Assembly (NCBI GenBank): GCA_013138975.1
Contig: WTBR01000074.1
Coordinates: 1 to 45,591, forward strand
Direction: 5' to 3'
Length of the DNA: 45,591 nt
DNA from: Bacteroidales bacterium
Lineage (GTDB): Bacteria > Bacteroidota > Bacteroidia > Bacteroidales > UBA12077
A program made the position numbers and the translations under genes. Positions 1-7,597 of the stretch are shown here, in pieces. Position 1 is the first letter of the stretch. Each line of letters opens with the position of its first letter. Under the pieces are notes generated by a model that worked only from the letters and a program-made list of their open reading frames with translations, was not told the origin of the DNA and did no database searches.

Positions 1-295
1 ATGCTGTATAATTTATCCCATAATCCTGAATTGCTGACATCAAATTACTATCTCCTGTCTTTAAAATTATTCCAGTATAAGACATACCTCCATCATCAAG
101 ATTATTTAATTTAATTAAATTTCTTTCTAATCCTGAAGAATAGTTAGCATCAACTGTAATTTCATTTCCCGGCACCGTAGTCCCAATTCCTAACTTACCA
201 TTGCTTTGATAAATATTTGTAGAAATTGTACTTACTTGAGAGTAACCACACCAATAAAAACTAATAAAAACTATACTCCAAATTAATTTTCTCAT
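1..295 (-). CDS. Secreted tail-fibre/adhesin-like protein, 5' part only
   Basis: The gene reads leftward out of the window, so only its first 98 codons are visible and no stop is seen. The start ATG (293-295) follows an A-rich stretch without a clear ribosome binding site. Residues 1-19 look like a signal peptide: a short basic N-terminus followed by the hydrophobic core IWSIVFISFYW. From about residue 33 the segment GKLGIGTTVPGNEITVDA matches the LGIGTTTP-type motif common in secreted Bacteroidota fibre or adhesin proteins, which often end in a peptidase S74 self-cleaving chaperone. That domain would lie outside the window, so the family is inferred from the N-terminus alone. A gap of 243 bases without recognisable genes separates it from the divergent gene at 539. 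Confidence 0.6.
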   Translation of the reverse strand, partial: MRKLIWSIVFISFYWCGYSQVSTISTNIYQSNGKLGIGTTVPGNEITVDANYSSGLERNLIKLNNLDDGGMSYTGIILKTGDSNLMSAIQDYGINYTA

Positions 296-538
296 AATCT
301 TTTTATTTTAATTATTATTTAAACATTGCAAATTTAAAACTAATTAAAAAATTCTAATTAATACTGAATTGAAAAATTTTATCCAAAAAAACATTTATGT
401 GACCTTCTAATTAATAGTTAATTCTGTATTTCTAACGAAATAAATAGTAATAATTAAAAAAGCTTTTTTTATAAATCAAAAATTCTTTTTATTTCTTCAT
501 ATTTTTAATACTTTTCTTGCTTATTAAAAATCATACTT

Positions 539-2254
539 ATGAAAAACATTATCTTCCTTTTATCAATAATTATTTTCTTTTTTACTCAAACAAGTAATGC
601 CTGTACCAACTTTATTGTAACAAAAGGTGCATCTGTCGATGGCTCTGTTATGACTTCGTATGCTTGCGATTCGCATGATATTTATGGAGCGCTTTATTTT
701 TGGAAAGCTAAAGACTACTCTGCTGGTTCTAATGTAGAAATAATTGACTGGATTACTGGAAAAAAACTGGGAACGATTCCTCAAGTAAATCATACCTATC
801 GAGTAATTGGTAATATGAACGAACATCAAGTAGTTATTAATGAGTCGACTTGGGGTGGAAGATCTGAATGTGTTGATAGTACTGCGATAATTGATGTTGG
901 AAGTTTAATATGGTTGAGTTTGCAACGTGCAAACAATGCTCGCGAAGCCATTCGTACATTTCATTTTTTAGTTTCGAATTATGGATATGCTAGTTCTGGG
1001 GAATCATTTACTATTGCAGATAAAAACGAAGTTTGGATTCTTGAACTTATTGGTAAAGATCATGGAAAGAAAGGTGCTGTTTGGGTAGCACAAAAAATTC
1101 CTGATGGATATATTTCTGGACATGCAAATCATGCACGTATTACTACATTTCCAAAAGAAAACAAGAAAAATTCTATATCTACTAAATTAATAAATAGCGA
1201 TAAATATTTATTTTCTGAAGATCTTGATTGCATTTATGATGAAGATGTTATTGCTTTTGCAAAAGATATGGGATTTGTTGATAGCAAATTAAAACACGAA
1301 AATTTTAGTTTTGCTGCAACTTACAATCCAATAAGTTTTGGTGCCGCCAGATTTTGCGAAGCTCGTGTTTATACAGGATTTAATAAGGTTGCTAGCGGAA
1401 TGGGGAAATATCTGGATTACGCAATGGGTGAAAATCTTGAGAATAGATTTCCATTGTATGTTAAGCCGGACAGAAAGCTTGGTGTACGTGATGTAATGAA
1501 TATGATGCGTGATTATTATCAGGATACGCCAATGGATATGACAAAAGATGTTGGTGCTGGTTCTTTTGGCTGCACGGTTCGATGGAGGCCTTTATATTGG
1601 GAAGTAGATGGAGAAAACCATTTTAACGAAAGAGCAATTTCAACACAACAAACAGCATATTCAATTGTAACTCAGTCCCGATCACATTTGCCGGATCCAA
1701 TAGGTGGAATTTGTTGGTTTGGTGTTGATGATACTTATTTAACTGTTTACTCTCCTCTTTATGCCGGGATACAAGAAGCGCCGGAAAATTTCAGAATGGG
1801 AAACGGTGATATATTAAATTATAGTGAAACATCTGCTTTTTGGTTATTTAACCGAGTTTCTAATTTTGCTTATTCCATTATGGACAGGGTAATGCCAACA
1901 ATTAAAGCTAAACAGGATGAGTTAGAATTAGGATATATTGAAGAAGTAAGCAATTTTGATAAAAAAGCCAATGAGCTATACAATACTAATCCTAAGGAAG
2001 CAATCGAATTAGTTAGTGATTTCTCAACAGAAAAAGCAACTCAAACTTTTAAAGAATGGTATAATCTTAGTAATCAGATATTAGTTAATTTCTCTGATGG
2101 AAACATAAAGAAACATCAAGGTGATAGTTCTAATTATGTGAGGCGATTATTTGATAAAGAATTTTTATTACCCGGAATTGAACAGCCTGGTTATTCTGAT
2201 AAGTATTATCAGAATTTAATTGAAAAAACCGGTGATAAGTTCAAGGTTAAATAA
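539..2254 (+). CDS. C69-family dipeptidase (PepD-like), secreted
   Basis: This is a peptidase of family C69 (formerly U34), N-terminal-nucleophile enzymes that cleave dipeptides. Residues 1-21 are a signal peptide with an isoleucine/phenylalanine-rich core. It ends just before C22 in NACTNFIVTKGASVDGS, and the exposed cysteine is the expected catalytic nucleophile. The block ESFTIADKNEVWILELIG (about 159-176) and the following SGHANHARITTFP are typical of the family, and 571 residues is the usual length for the Bacteroidota secreted form. The product should be periplasmic or outer-membrane associated. It stands alone: the upstream gene is divergent and the downstream gene convergent, with a long hairpin (2268-2377) after the stop. 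No operon partner suggests a substrate beyond peptides. Confidence 0.9.
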   Translation: MKNIIFLLSIIIFFFTQTSNACTNFIVTKGASVDGSVMTSYACDSHDIYGALYFWKAKDYSAGSNVEIIDWITGKKLGTIPQVNHTYRVIGNMNEHQVVINESTWGGRSECVDSTAIIDVGSLIWLSLQRANNAREAIRTFHFLVSNYGYASSGESFTIADKNEVWILELIGKDHGKKGAVWVAQKIPDGYISGHANHARITTFPKENKKNSISTKLINSDKYLFSEDLDCIYDEDVIAFAKDMGFVDSKLKHENFSFAATYNPISFGAARFCEARVYTGFNKVASGMGKYLDYAMGENLENRFPLYVKPDRKLGVRDVMNMMRDYYQDTPMDMTKDVGAGSFGCTVRWRPLYWEVDGENHFNERAISTQQTAYSIVTQSRSHLPDPIGGICWFGVDDTYLTVYSPLYAGIQEAPENFRMGNGDILNYSETSAFWLFNRVSNFAYSIMDRVMPTIKAKQDELELGYIEEVSNFDKKANELYNTNPKEAIELVSDFSTEKATQTFKEWYNLSNQILVNFSDGNIKKHQGDSSNYVRRLFDKEFLLPGIEQPGYSDKYYQNLIEKTGDKFKVK

Positions 2255-2267
2255 AATAGTAACGTTG

Positions 2268-2377
2268 GGTATAATAATAGTTGCGATTTACTTGCAACCA
2301 ATTTTCAACTAAAATAGCAATTTCAAATGAAATACAAACGCCCCATTAACGCATTAACCGCAATTATTATTGATACC
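2268..2377. repeat. Long imperfect hairpin between convergent genes
   Basis: Bases 2268-2290 pair with 2355-2377 as an imperfect inverted repeat: about 20 of 22 pairs, with one bulged C. The loop is 64 bases. AACG (2261-2264) and CGTT (2377-2380) add an outer stem. It fills the gap between two convergent genes and could act as a transcription barrier. A GTTGGGT at 2265-2271 resembles an integron core site, but the opposite arm lacks its partner. Confidence 0.5.
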
Positions 2378-2401
2378 GTTTTGTGGCGTCGTTATTCATT
2401 C

Positions 2402-3184
2402 TCATAATAAACTTACAATCTCTTTTATTCCAAAAAATAAAGAAATCAATGAACTTATTATTGCTAATATACCCCAAAAAGGATGAGATAAATAATCAGT
2501 AATCAGTGCAATTTTATTTCTATTCGAAGTTTTCAATTTTCCATAATAAATATCCCAAATCACTTGTGAAAAGAAATTTACTTTACTTAAAGTAGAACAA
2601 TGAAGTTTTACAAACTCCTTGTTTTTAAATAACTCAGGTTCTTCGCTTCCCGAAATAAAATCTTTATGTAATTCTCCTTTATGATTAGTTTTCATTAGGT
2701 TTTCCATCCTTGGGTGAGGTTCATATTTACCTCCATAAATGGAAGCAAGAATACTTGATATATTAATCTTTTTATTATCAGGAATTCTTGGAATACTTTG
2801 TCCTCCAAGAACTTGATACCGATGTTCTAATGTTTGAAATCCGAAATTTATGTTTACCATATTCCAATGAAACCAATAACAATTTGAATGATTTGCAACA
2901 AATTCGAAGAATGTTTTAAGCATTTTATGTTCCAGCCTATCATACTCTTCTTCAATTTTATCTCTATCAACTTTTTCAATCTCTGCGATTAGATGAATTG
3001 AAAAGCTATGTGTGGTATTTCCTAAAGTCCTAACAGCTACAGAGGTAATTCTTGGACTGAAACCTTCATTGATATCGCTTAGATTTTGGCAGGAATAATG
3101 AATGACTAAAGTGTTGTCAGGATTATTACAACACATATTAATCTTACCGAAAGCTTTTTTTCTTTTTTTAATTTTCTTTAGCAT
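2402..3184 (-). CDS. Unrecognised protein with C-terminal membrane anchor
   Basis: I do not recognise a family with certainty. The first 20 residues are very basic (KKIKKRKKAFGK). Residues 25-140 form a soluble part rich in aromatics and histidines, including CYWFHWNMVNINFGFQTLEH (about 103-122). Alternating beta and helical stretches there could fit a nuclease-like fold, but I see no complete catalytic motif. The last 25 residues (WGILAIISSLISLFFGIKEI) are a single membrane segment, making this a probable tail-anchored protein with most of its mass in the cytoplasm. It is a lone gene on the minus strand between two unrelated genes, followed by the hairpin at 2268-2377. That arrangement suggests an inserted accessory gene. 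The short motif TGTGGCG occurs in inverted orientation on both sides (about 2382 and 3244). Confidence 0.65.
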   Translation of the reverse strand: MLKKIKKRKKAFGKINMCCNNPDNTLVIHYSCQNLSDINEGFSPRITSVAVRTLGNTTHSFSIHLIAEIEKVDRDKIEEEYDRLEHKMLKTFFEFVANHSNCYWFHWNMVNINFGFQTLEHRYQVLGGQSIPRIPDNKKINISSILASIYGGKYEPHPRMENLMKTNHKGELHKDFISGSEEPELFKNKEFVKLHCSTLSKVNFFSQVIWDIYYGKLKTSNRNKIALITDYLSHPFWGILAIISSLISLFFGIKEIVSLL

Positions 3185-3277
3185 TAAGTAATATTTATTT
3201 TAATTTCAGTTTCCATTTTGGCTGTCGTCTCTTATAATGCGCCACAACTTATAAATAAAAGGGCATTTTACTCTTTT

Positions 3278-4036
3278 TCATAATCTCCTAAATTCAAGCT
3301 TAGCAATATCCTTTTTAGATTTAAAAATCTTATCCAATTGTTTTGTTATTGGGAGTGTGAGTTTTTGAAGTAAAATTGCAGTTTTGCTTAATGCTTCGCC
3401 CTCCTGCCTTGTTTTAGGACTAAATACTTTTCGAATTATTCCGGATACATAGTAGCTTATTCGGATATTAATAAATGATTTGCTATCTAGTTTAAATCCA
3501 TGATGACTACATATATTTTCATAATAACAAACAGGTCTGCCGTAACATAATTCATCTCCTTTTATTGTTTTTTCTATCCTTTCGAAGAGAAAAACTTTTT
3601 TATCGGATACCCTGCAAAGCTCAGCCATTATTTTTTTTAGCATTTCTTCATTAGTATTATGCTGTAATACTGTTGCTGTAAATGCGTAATCGAATTCTTT
3701 ATCTTTAAACGGAAGACTTGTACCGTCAATCTTTATTAATTCTATTTCTTTTGGCAGCTTTTCTCGCGAAAGCTCAAGCATGTCAGCAGAAATATCAGCT
3801 CCCATTAATCTCTTTGGTGATTTTTTCCAAACTTCCTGTAAATTACCTCCTGGGCCACATCCAAGCTCAAGAACTTTCTTTCCTTTAAATTCAACAGTGT
3901 TAAGCATCGAAAGAAACTTCTTGCGTTTATACCTGTAGAAAGGTTCATCGTCACCAGCAATAATATTTTTCCCTTTGCGGGCTTTTATTCTGTTTGCTAC
4001 TTCAGACCAATAATGTTCGGGGTGATAATTTGTCAT
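3278..4036 (-). CDS. Class I SAM-dependent methyltransferase
   Basis: The protein carries the S-adenosylmethionine-binding motif I VLELGCGPGGN at residues 55-65, the acidic strand-2 region MGADISADMLELS (about 79-91) and the FTATVLQH region expected after motif III (around 120). This is a Methyltransf_11-type Rossmann fold. The substrate cannot be read from the sequence. The C-terminal 60 residues are basic (many K and R), and the segment ISYYVSGIIRKVFSP may lie against the membrane. The stop codon of the upstream 59-residue membrane protein is 13 bases before this start, so the two are probably co-transcribed and may act together on a membrane or lipid substrate, which is inference. At 252 residues it is normal for the fold. 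Confidence 0.85.
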   Translation of the reverse strand: MTNYHPEHYWSEVANRIKARKGKNIIAGDDEPFYRYKRKKFLSMLNTVEFKGKKVLELGCGPGGNLQEVWKKSPKRLMGADISADMLELSREKLPKEIELIKIDGTSLPFKDKEFDYAFTATVLQHNTNEEMLKKIMAELCRVSDKKVFLFERIEKTIKGDELCYGRPVCYYENICSHHGFKLDSKSFINIRISYYVSGIIRKVFSPKTRQEGEALSKTAILLQKLTLPITKQLDKIFKSKKDIAKLEFRRL

Positions 4037-4049
4037 TTTTTAATGCCGT

Positions 4050-4229
4050 TTATTTTTCGGATGACTTATCACGAAGATTTGACCATAGCAAACTAATTGC
4101 CCCAATTACAAAAAAGGCAAATAAATGCTTATGTTCTATAGGAATATTAAATTTCAGTTTAAGAACAAAAACCACCGTTGTTCCTATAAGCAATACAAAT
4201 GCTAATATGCGTACAAAATTTTTCATCAT
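4050..4229 (-). CDS. Small two-helix membrane protein (59 aa)
   Basis: This short gene starts at ATG 4227-4229 and stops at 4050-4052. The product has two hydrophobic helices: residues 5-23 (FVRILAFVLLIGTTVVFVL) and residues 36-49 (LFAFFVIGAISLLW). They are joined by a polar loop containing IEHKH, and the tail is charged (NLRDKSSEK). Hydrophobic codon patterning, a plausible tandem ATG start and the 13-base spacing to the downstream methyltransferase support a real gene. The opposite strand also reads open here, but that frame lacks protein-like composition. I do not recognise a family. The natural reading is a membrane partner of the methyltransferase. Both share the minus strand downstream of the palindromic repeat at 4254-4481. 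Confidence 0.65.
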   Translation of the reverse strand: MMKNFVRILAFVLLIGTTVVFVLKLKFNIPIEHKHLFAFFVIGAISLLWSNLRDKSSEK

Positions 4230-4253
4230 TTAATGCTAATTAATTACTAAATT

Positions 4254-4481
4254 GTCTTTGCAAGAAAACGCCAAATTACTCACGAGTTTAATATTTATAA
4301 AATTGTGTTCGTGAGCTTCGCAATGTTCTGCGTTACTCTTGTGTTGAAAACAGTTACTTCGACAAGCTCAGTACATCGCACTTACAAAAGTAAGCTCCTT
4401 GGTTTTCAACACTTCGAATTCCGATAGCTATCGGAATGTCTTTGACGCTTTCTTATCAAAGACTTAAAATTTCTTGCAGAC
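4254..4481. repeat. Composite palindromic intergenic repeat
   Basis: Nested inverted repeats span this 228-bp stretch. The outer arms are 4254-4267 and 4470-4481. An 11-bp perfect pair lies at 4341-4351 and 4402-4412 (GTGTTGAAAAC and its complement). A perfect 20-nt palindrome lies at 4418-4437, centred on CCGATAGCTATCGG. An 8-bp hairpin lies at 4438-4445 with 4456-4463. The phrase CTTCGACAAGCTCAGT at 4357-4372 recurs in degenerate form at 44283-44298. No coding potential is evident. It lies between truA and the next minus-strand gene pair. Confidence 0.7.
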
Positions 4482-4524
4482 TCTAAATAAATTGATAAAA
4501 ATAACATTTTTTATTCAGGCTAAA

Positions 4525-5337
4525 CTACAGTTCTGTCCAATAATTATCCTGCCCGTTTCCCAATACTGTAAAGAATTCATTTTTAGGTTTAATATCCAAA
4601 AACGGATAACTTACTTTTGTAAGATAAAGTCCTTGAGGATATGCGAGGTTATTAAATTTAGATGCTTCTTTGTTTTTTAAATAATACTCAAACTCTTCAA
4701 TACTTAATTTGCCGGTTCCTATTTCGAAAAGCCTATATACAAATATCCTAATCATACCTTTCAAAAATTTATTTGATGTTATTTGAAATCTAATCCTATC
4801 TTCCTGTTTATTAGTAAACATTTTTACAGATTTAATATTACAAATTGTATTATCATGTCGATCGGGTGTTTTGCAAAGTGCTCTAAAATCTGAGTATTTC
4901 GACAGTAATGATGCTGCTTGTTTCATTTTATTTAAATCTGCATTTTCAAATAAATATAACGAACTATGACCTGCAAGAAAGGGGTCTTTCGAAGTATGAA
5001 TAAAATAATCGTAAGTTCTTTCTGTGGCATCAAACTGGGCATGATAATCTTTTTCCATTTTTATCACATCAAAAACAGCAATATCACTAGGGAGCATTTT
5101 ATTTAATCTAAATTTTAGATCAAAGTCTATTTCCTGCTTTACATCAATATGAAAAAAATACTGAGCAGCGTGAACACCTGCATCCGTTCTTCCACATCCA
5201 AGACATGTTATTTTATATTTGAAAACTTCCTTAAGTTTATTTTCTATTAGCTCCTGAATAGTTAAGACTTCTTTTTGTCTTTGCCAACCACGAAAGTTTG
5301 TGCCCTTATATGCTATATGAAAAAAGTATCTTATCAT
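4525..5337 (-). CDS. truA: tRNA pseudouridine synthase A
   Basis: TruA converts uridines 38-40 of the tRNA anticodon stem-loop to pseudouridine. The signature GCGRTDAGVHA lies at residues 48-58, with the catalytic aspartate at D52. The N-terminal FHIAYKGTNFRGWQRQ (6-21) and the later blocks RTYDYFI and NKFLKGMIRIFVYRL are typical of the family, and 270 residues is standard. The ATG at 5335-5337 is the only start that keeps the conserved first beta strand (MIRYFFHIAYKG). It is transcribed leftward toward the palindromic repeat at 4254-4481 and appears to be a single-gene unit. The protein should be cytoplasmic. Confidence 0.95.
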   Translation of the reverse strand: MIRYFFHIAYKGTNFRGWQRQKEVLTIQELIENKLKEVFKYKITCLGCGRTDAGVHAAQYFFHIDVKQEIDFDLKFRLNKMLPSDIAVFDVIKMEKDYHAQFDATERTYDYFIHTSKDPFLAGHSSLYLFENADLNKMKQAASLLSKYSDFRALCKTPDRHDNTICNIKSVKMFTNKQEDRIRFQITSNKFLKGMIRIFVYRLFEIGTGKLSIEEFEYYLKNKEASKFNNLAYPQGLYLTKVSYPFLDIKPKNEFFTVLGNGQDNYWTEL

Positions 5338-5509
5338 TTTACTAAAAATTCAGGCCAAAAGTACTCATTCTAATTCTCAATTTCTAACTATTTCTCTCTT
5401 TAAATGCCTAACGTTAAGTCTGATTCATTAATTCAAACATTATGATATATCAGAAATAATTACTAAATTTAATAATCCAATTTTTCACATTCTAATTAAA
5501 ATAATTATT

Positions 5510-7468
5510 ATGGCAATTAAAATGAAAATTTGTTCGAAGTTATTAATCTCAGTTTTAGGAACTGTAATATTAATATATAGCGTGTCTATTGCTTTTATTT
5601 CATTAAAGATTAAAAATAATGCATACAACGATGCAACAAATTACATAAACTCTTTTATAAGTGAAAATGCCAATATCACTATGGGAGAATTTAATGCCGA
5701 TATGATAACAGTGCGGACTTTGGCTCAATCCTTTAAAAATTATACCGTTTTCCCAAAAGGTAAAAGAGAAGAAATAGTAAGGTCTTTATATAAAGGGATT
5801 TTTGAAAATAATCCACAGTTTTATGCATTATGGGATAGCTGGGAGCTAAGCCATATTGATACAAATTGGTCGAAAACTCATGGAAGGTTTGTGGAAAATT
5901 TTTGGCGCGATGGTGATAAAATTGCAAATGATAACGAGTTTAAAAATTTGGATGGCGATTCCGGTGATTATCTAAGACTAAAACTAATGAAAAAAGAAAG
6001 TGCTGAAGAACCTTACTTCTATACTTTTACAGGAGTTAAAGAAGATGAACTTTTAATGACTAGTTTTATATCACCAATACTTAAAGGAGATGAATTTATT
6101 GGGGTAGTTGGTATTGATATCTCTCTTGAACATCTTCAAGGTAAAACGGATAAATTAAAACCCTATGAAAATAGTTATGCTTTTTTAGTTTCAAATAAAG
6201 GGATTATCATATCACATCCTAATAAGGAATATATTAATAAATCGATAAAGGATATTTATGAAAATAAAGAAATAGCTGAGCACACACTTGAAAATATAAA
6301 AAAGGGAGCTTCTTTTAGTTTTATCAATAAACACTTTTTATTAAATAAAGATTCTTATTTTTCATTTGCTCCTATAGAAATCGGAAATACGAATTCTCCT
6401 TGGTCAATGGGAGTTGCTGTTCCTGTCGATGTTATTTTACATAAAGCAAATCAAAGTATTAGTTTTATTATAATAATTGGAATAATTGGATTGCTATTTA
6501 TAATTACAATTATATGGTTAATAGCTCATAGTATTACTCAGCCTTTAATAAAAGTTGCTAAATATGCTAAGCACTGTAGTAATGGTGATTTTAGTAAATC
6601 ATTAAAAATTAAAAGAAAAGATGAAATAGGAGAACTCGCAGATGTTTTAAATAGTACATTTTCATCCTTTATAGAAATATCAGAATTGGCAAAAAATATA
6701 TCTACAGGAGATTTATCTTCCAATATGGAAAAATCATTAAGTAGCAGGGATGGAGATCTGATTATTTCTCTTCAACATATGATTGGGAAATTAAGAGCAA
6801 TGATGAAAGAGATTTCCTCTAATACAAACGAATTGGTTCAAACTGCTACTTCATTAAATAGTAATTCTCAAAAAATAATGAACAGCGGAAATGAACAAAA
6901 CGTGTTTACATCCGAAGTAAATAAATCGATGAATGAAATAGAAACTATTTGTAACAAAGCGGTTGATCATGTTCAGGTAGGTGTCGAGAAAGTCGGTAAA
7001 ACCTTAAATTCTCTTAAAAATATTATAAGTAAAACAAAAGTTATAGAAAACATATACAAAAAAACTAATTTTATTGCTGTAAATGCTTCAGTGGAAGCTG
7101 CACGAGCAGGAAAACATGGTAAAGGTTTTGCAATGGTTTCTAAAGAAATACAAAAACTAGCAGATCAGAGTCGCATTGCTGCAATCGATATTGATAAAAT
7201 TTCGCAAGAAAGTATTGTTGTTGCAGAAGAATCTTTAGAAACATTGAAATTCATTGTAAATGAAATACAACATACATCTTCACTAATAACTCAAATAATT
7301 AATGCAAGCGAAAATGGAGTTAGAAATAGTAAAACAGATTTAGTTCGTTTACAAGAAATAACAAATGAGAACTTATTAATTTCACAAGAAATAGCATCTA
7401 ATGCTGAACAGCTTGCTTCAAATGCTAAAGGACTAAAAAGTTCAATTGACTATTTTAATATTAACTAA
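5510..7468 (+). CDS. Methyl-accepting chemotaxis protein with double-Cache sensor
   Basis: This is a transmembrane chemoreceptor. Residues 10-32 form the first membrane helix. Residues 35-310 are a periplasmic double-Cache ligand domain, recognisable from FISPILKGDEFIGVVGIDIS and SPWSMGVAVPV. A second helix spans about 318-341, and a HAMP linker follows with KRKDEIGELADVLN. The cytoplasmic signalling domain carries the receptor tip FIAVNASVEAARAGKHGKGF (about 520-539), which contacts CheA and CheW. The tip departs from the usual NLLALNAAIEAARAGE wording at several positions. An alternative start is the second methionine (M5). It is a lone gene with no che genes nearby, so it presumably feeds a chemosensory array encoded elsewhere. 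Cache domains of this type bind small metabolites such as amino acids or carboxylates, but the ligand is not predictable here. Confidence 0.92.
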   Translation: MAIKMKICSKLLISVLGTVILIYSVSIAFISLKIKNNAYNDATNYINSFISENANITMGEFNADMITVRTLAQSFKNYTVFPKGKREEIVRSLYKGIFENNPQFYALWDSWELSHIDTNWSKTHGRFVENFWRDGDKIANDNEFKNLDGDSGDYLRLKLMKKESAEEPYFYTFTGVKEDELLMTSFISPILKGDEFIGVVGIDISLEHLQGKTDKLKPYENSYAFLVSNKGIIISHPNKEYINKSIKDIYENKEIAEHTLENIKKGASFSFINKHFLLNKDSYFSFAPIEIGNTNSPWSMGVAVPVDVILHKANQSISFIIIIGIIGLLFIITIIWLIAHSITQPLIKVAKYAKHCSNGDFSKSLKIKRKDEIGELADVLNSTFSSFIEISELAKNISTGDLSSNMEKSLSSRDGDLIISLQHMIGKLRAMMKEISSNTNELVQTATSLNSNSQKIMNSGNEQNVFTSEVNKSMNEIETICNKAVDHVQVGVEKVGKTLNSLKNIISKTKVIENIYKKTNFIAVNASVEAARAGKHGKGFAMVSKEIQKLADQSRIAAIDIDKISQESIVVAEESLETLKFIVNEIQHTSSLITQIINASENGVRNSKTDLVRLQEITNENLLISQEIASNAEQLASNAKGLKSSIDYFNIN

Positions 7469-7539
7469 AACATTTGCTTAATTTTCATTCATTTCTTATT
7501 GCTCTTCTATAGTAATTTCTTATCAAGGAAAAAATAATT

Positions 7540-7547
7540 TACATTTG
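7540..7547 (+). promoter_or_regulatory. Bacteroidota -7 promoter box
   Basis: TACATTTG matches the Bacteroidota -7 consensus TAnnTTTG and lies 50 bases before the GTG start of the M3 peptidase gene at 7598. No good TTTG -33 element is visible at the expected distance. Confidence 0.45.
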
Positions 7548-7597
7548 GGATCTTATAACCAAGTTTTTAATAATCAAATCTAATAAATTTTACAAGC

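Noticed and set aside
1..295. Prophage edge
   Set aside because: Fibre-like N-terminal motifs are common in ordinary secreted Bacteroidota proteins and no other phage gene is visible.
2265..2380. Integron attC site
   Set aside because: A GTTGGGT core-like motif and a hairpin are present, but the complementary RYYYAAC partner is missing and there is no integrase; kept only as a hairpin.
3994..4233. Plus-strand 79-codon frame
   Set aside because: It is the antisense shadow of the 59-residue membrane protein and the methyltransferase start; composition is not protein-like.
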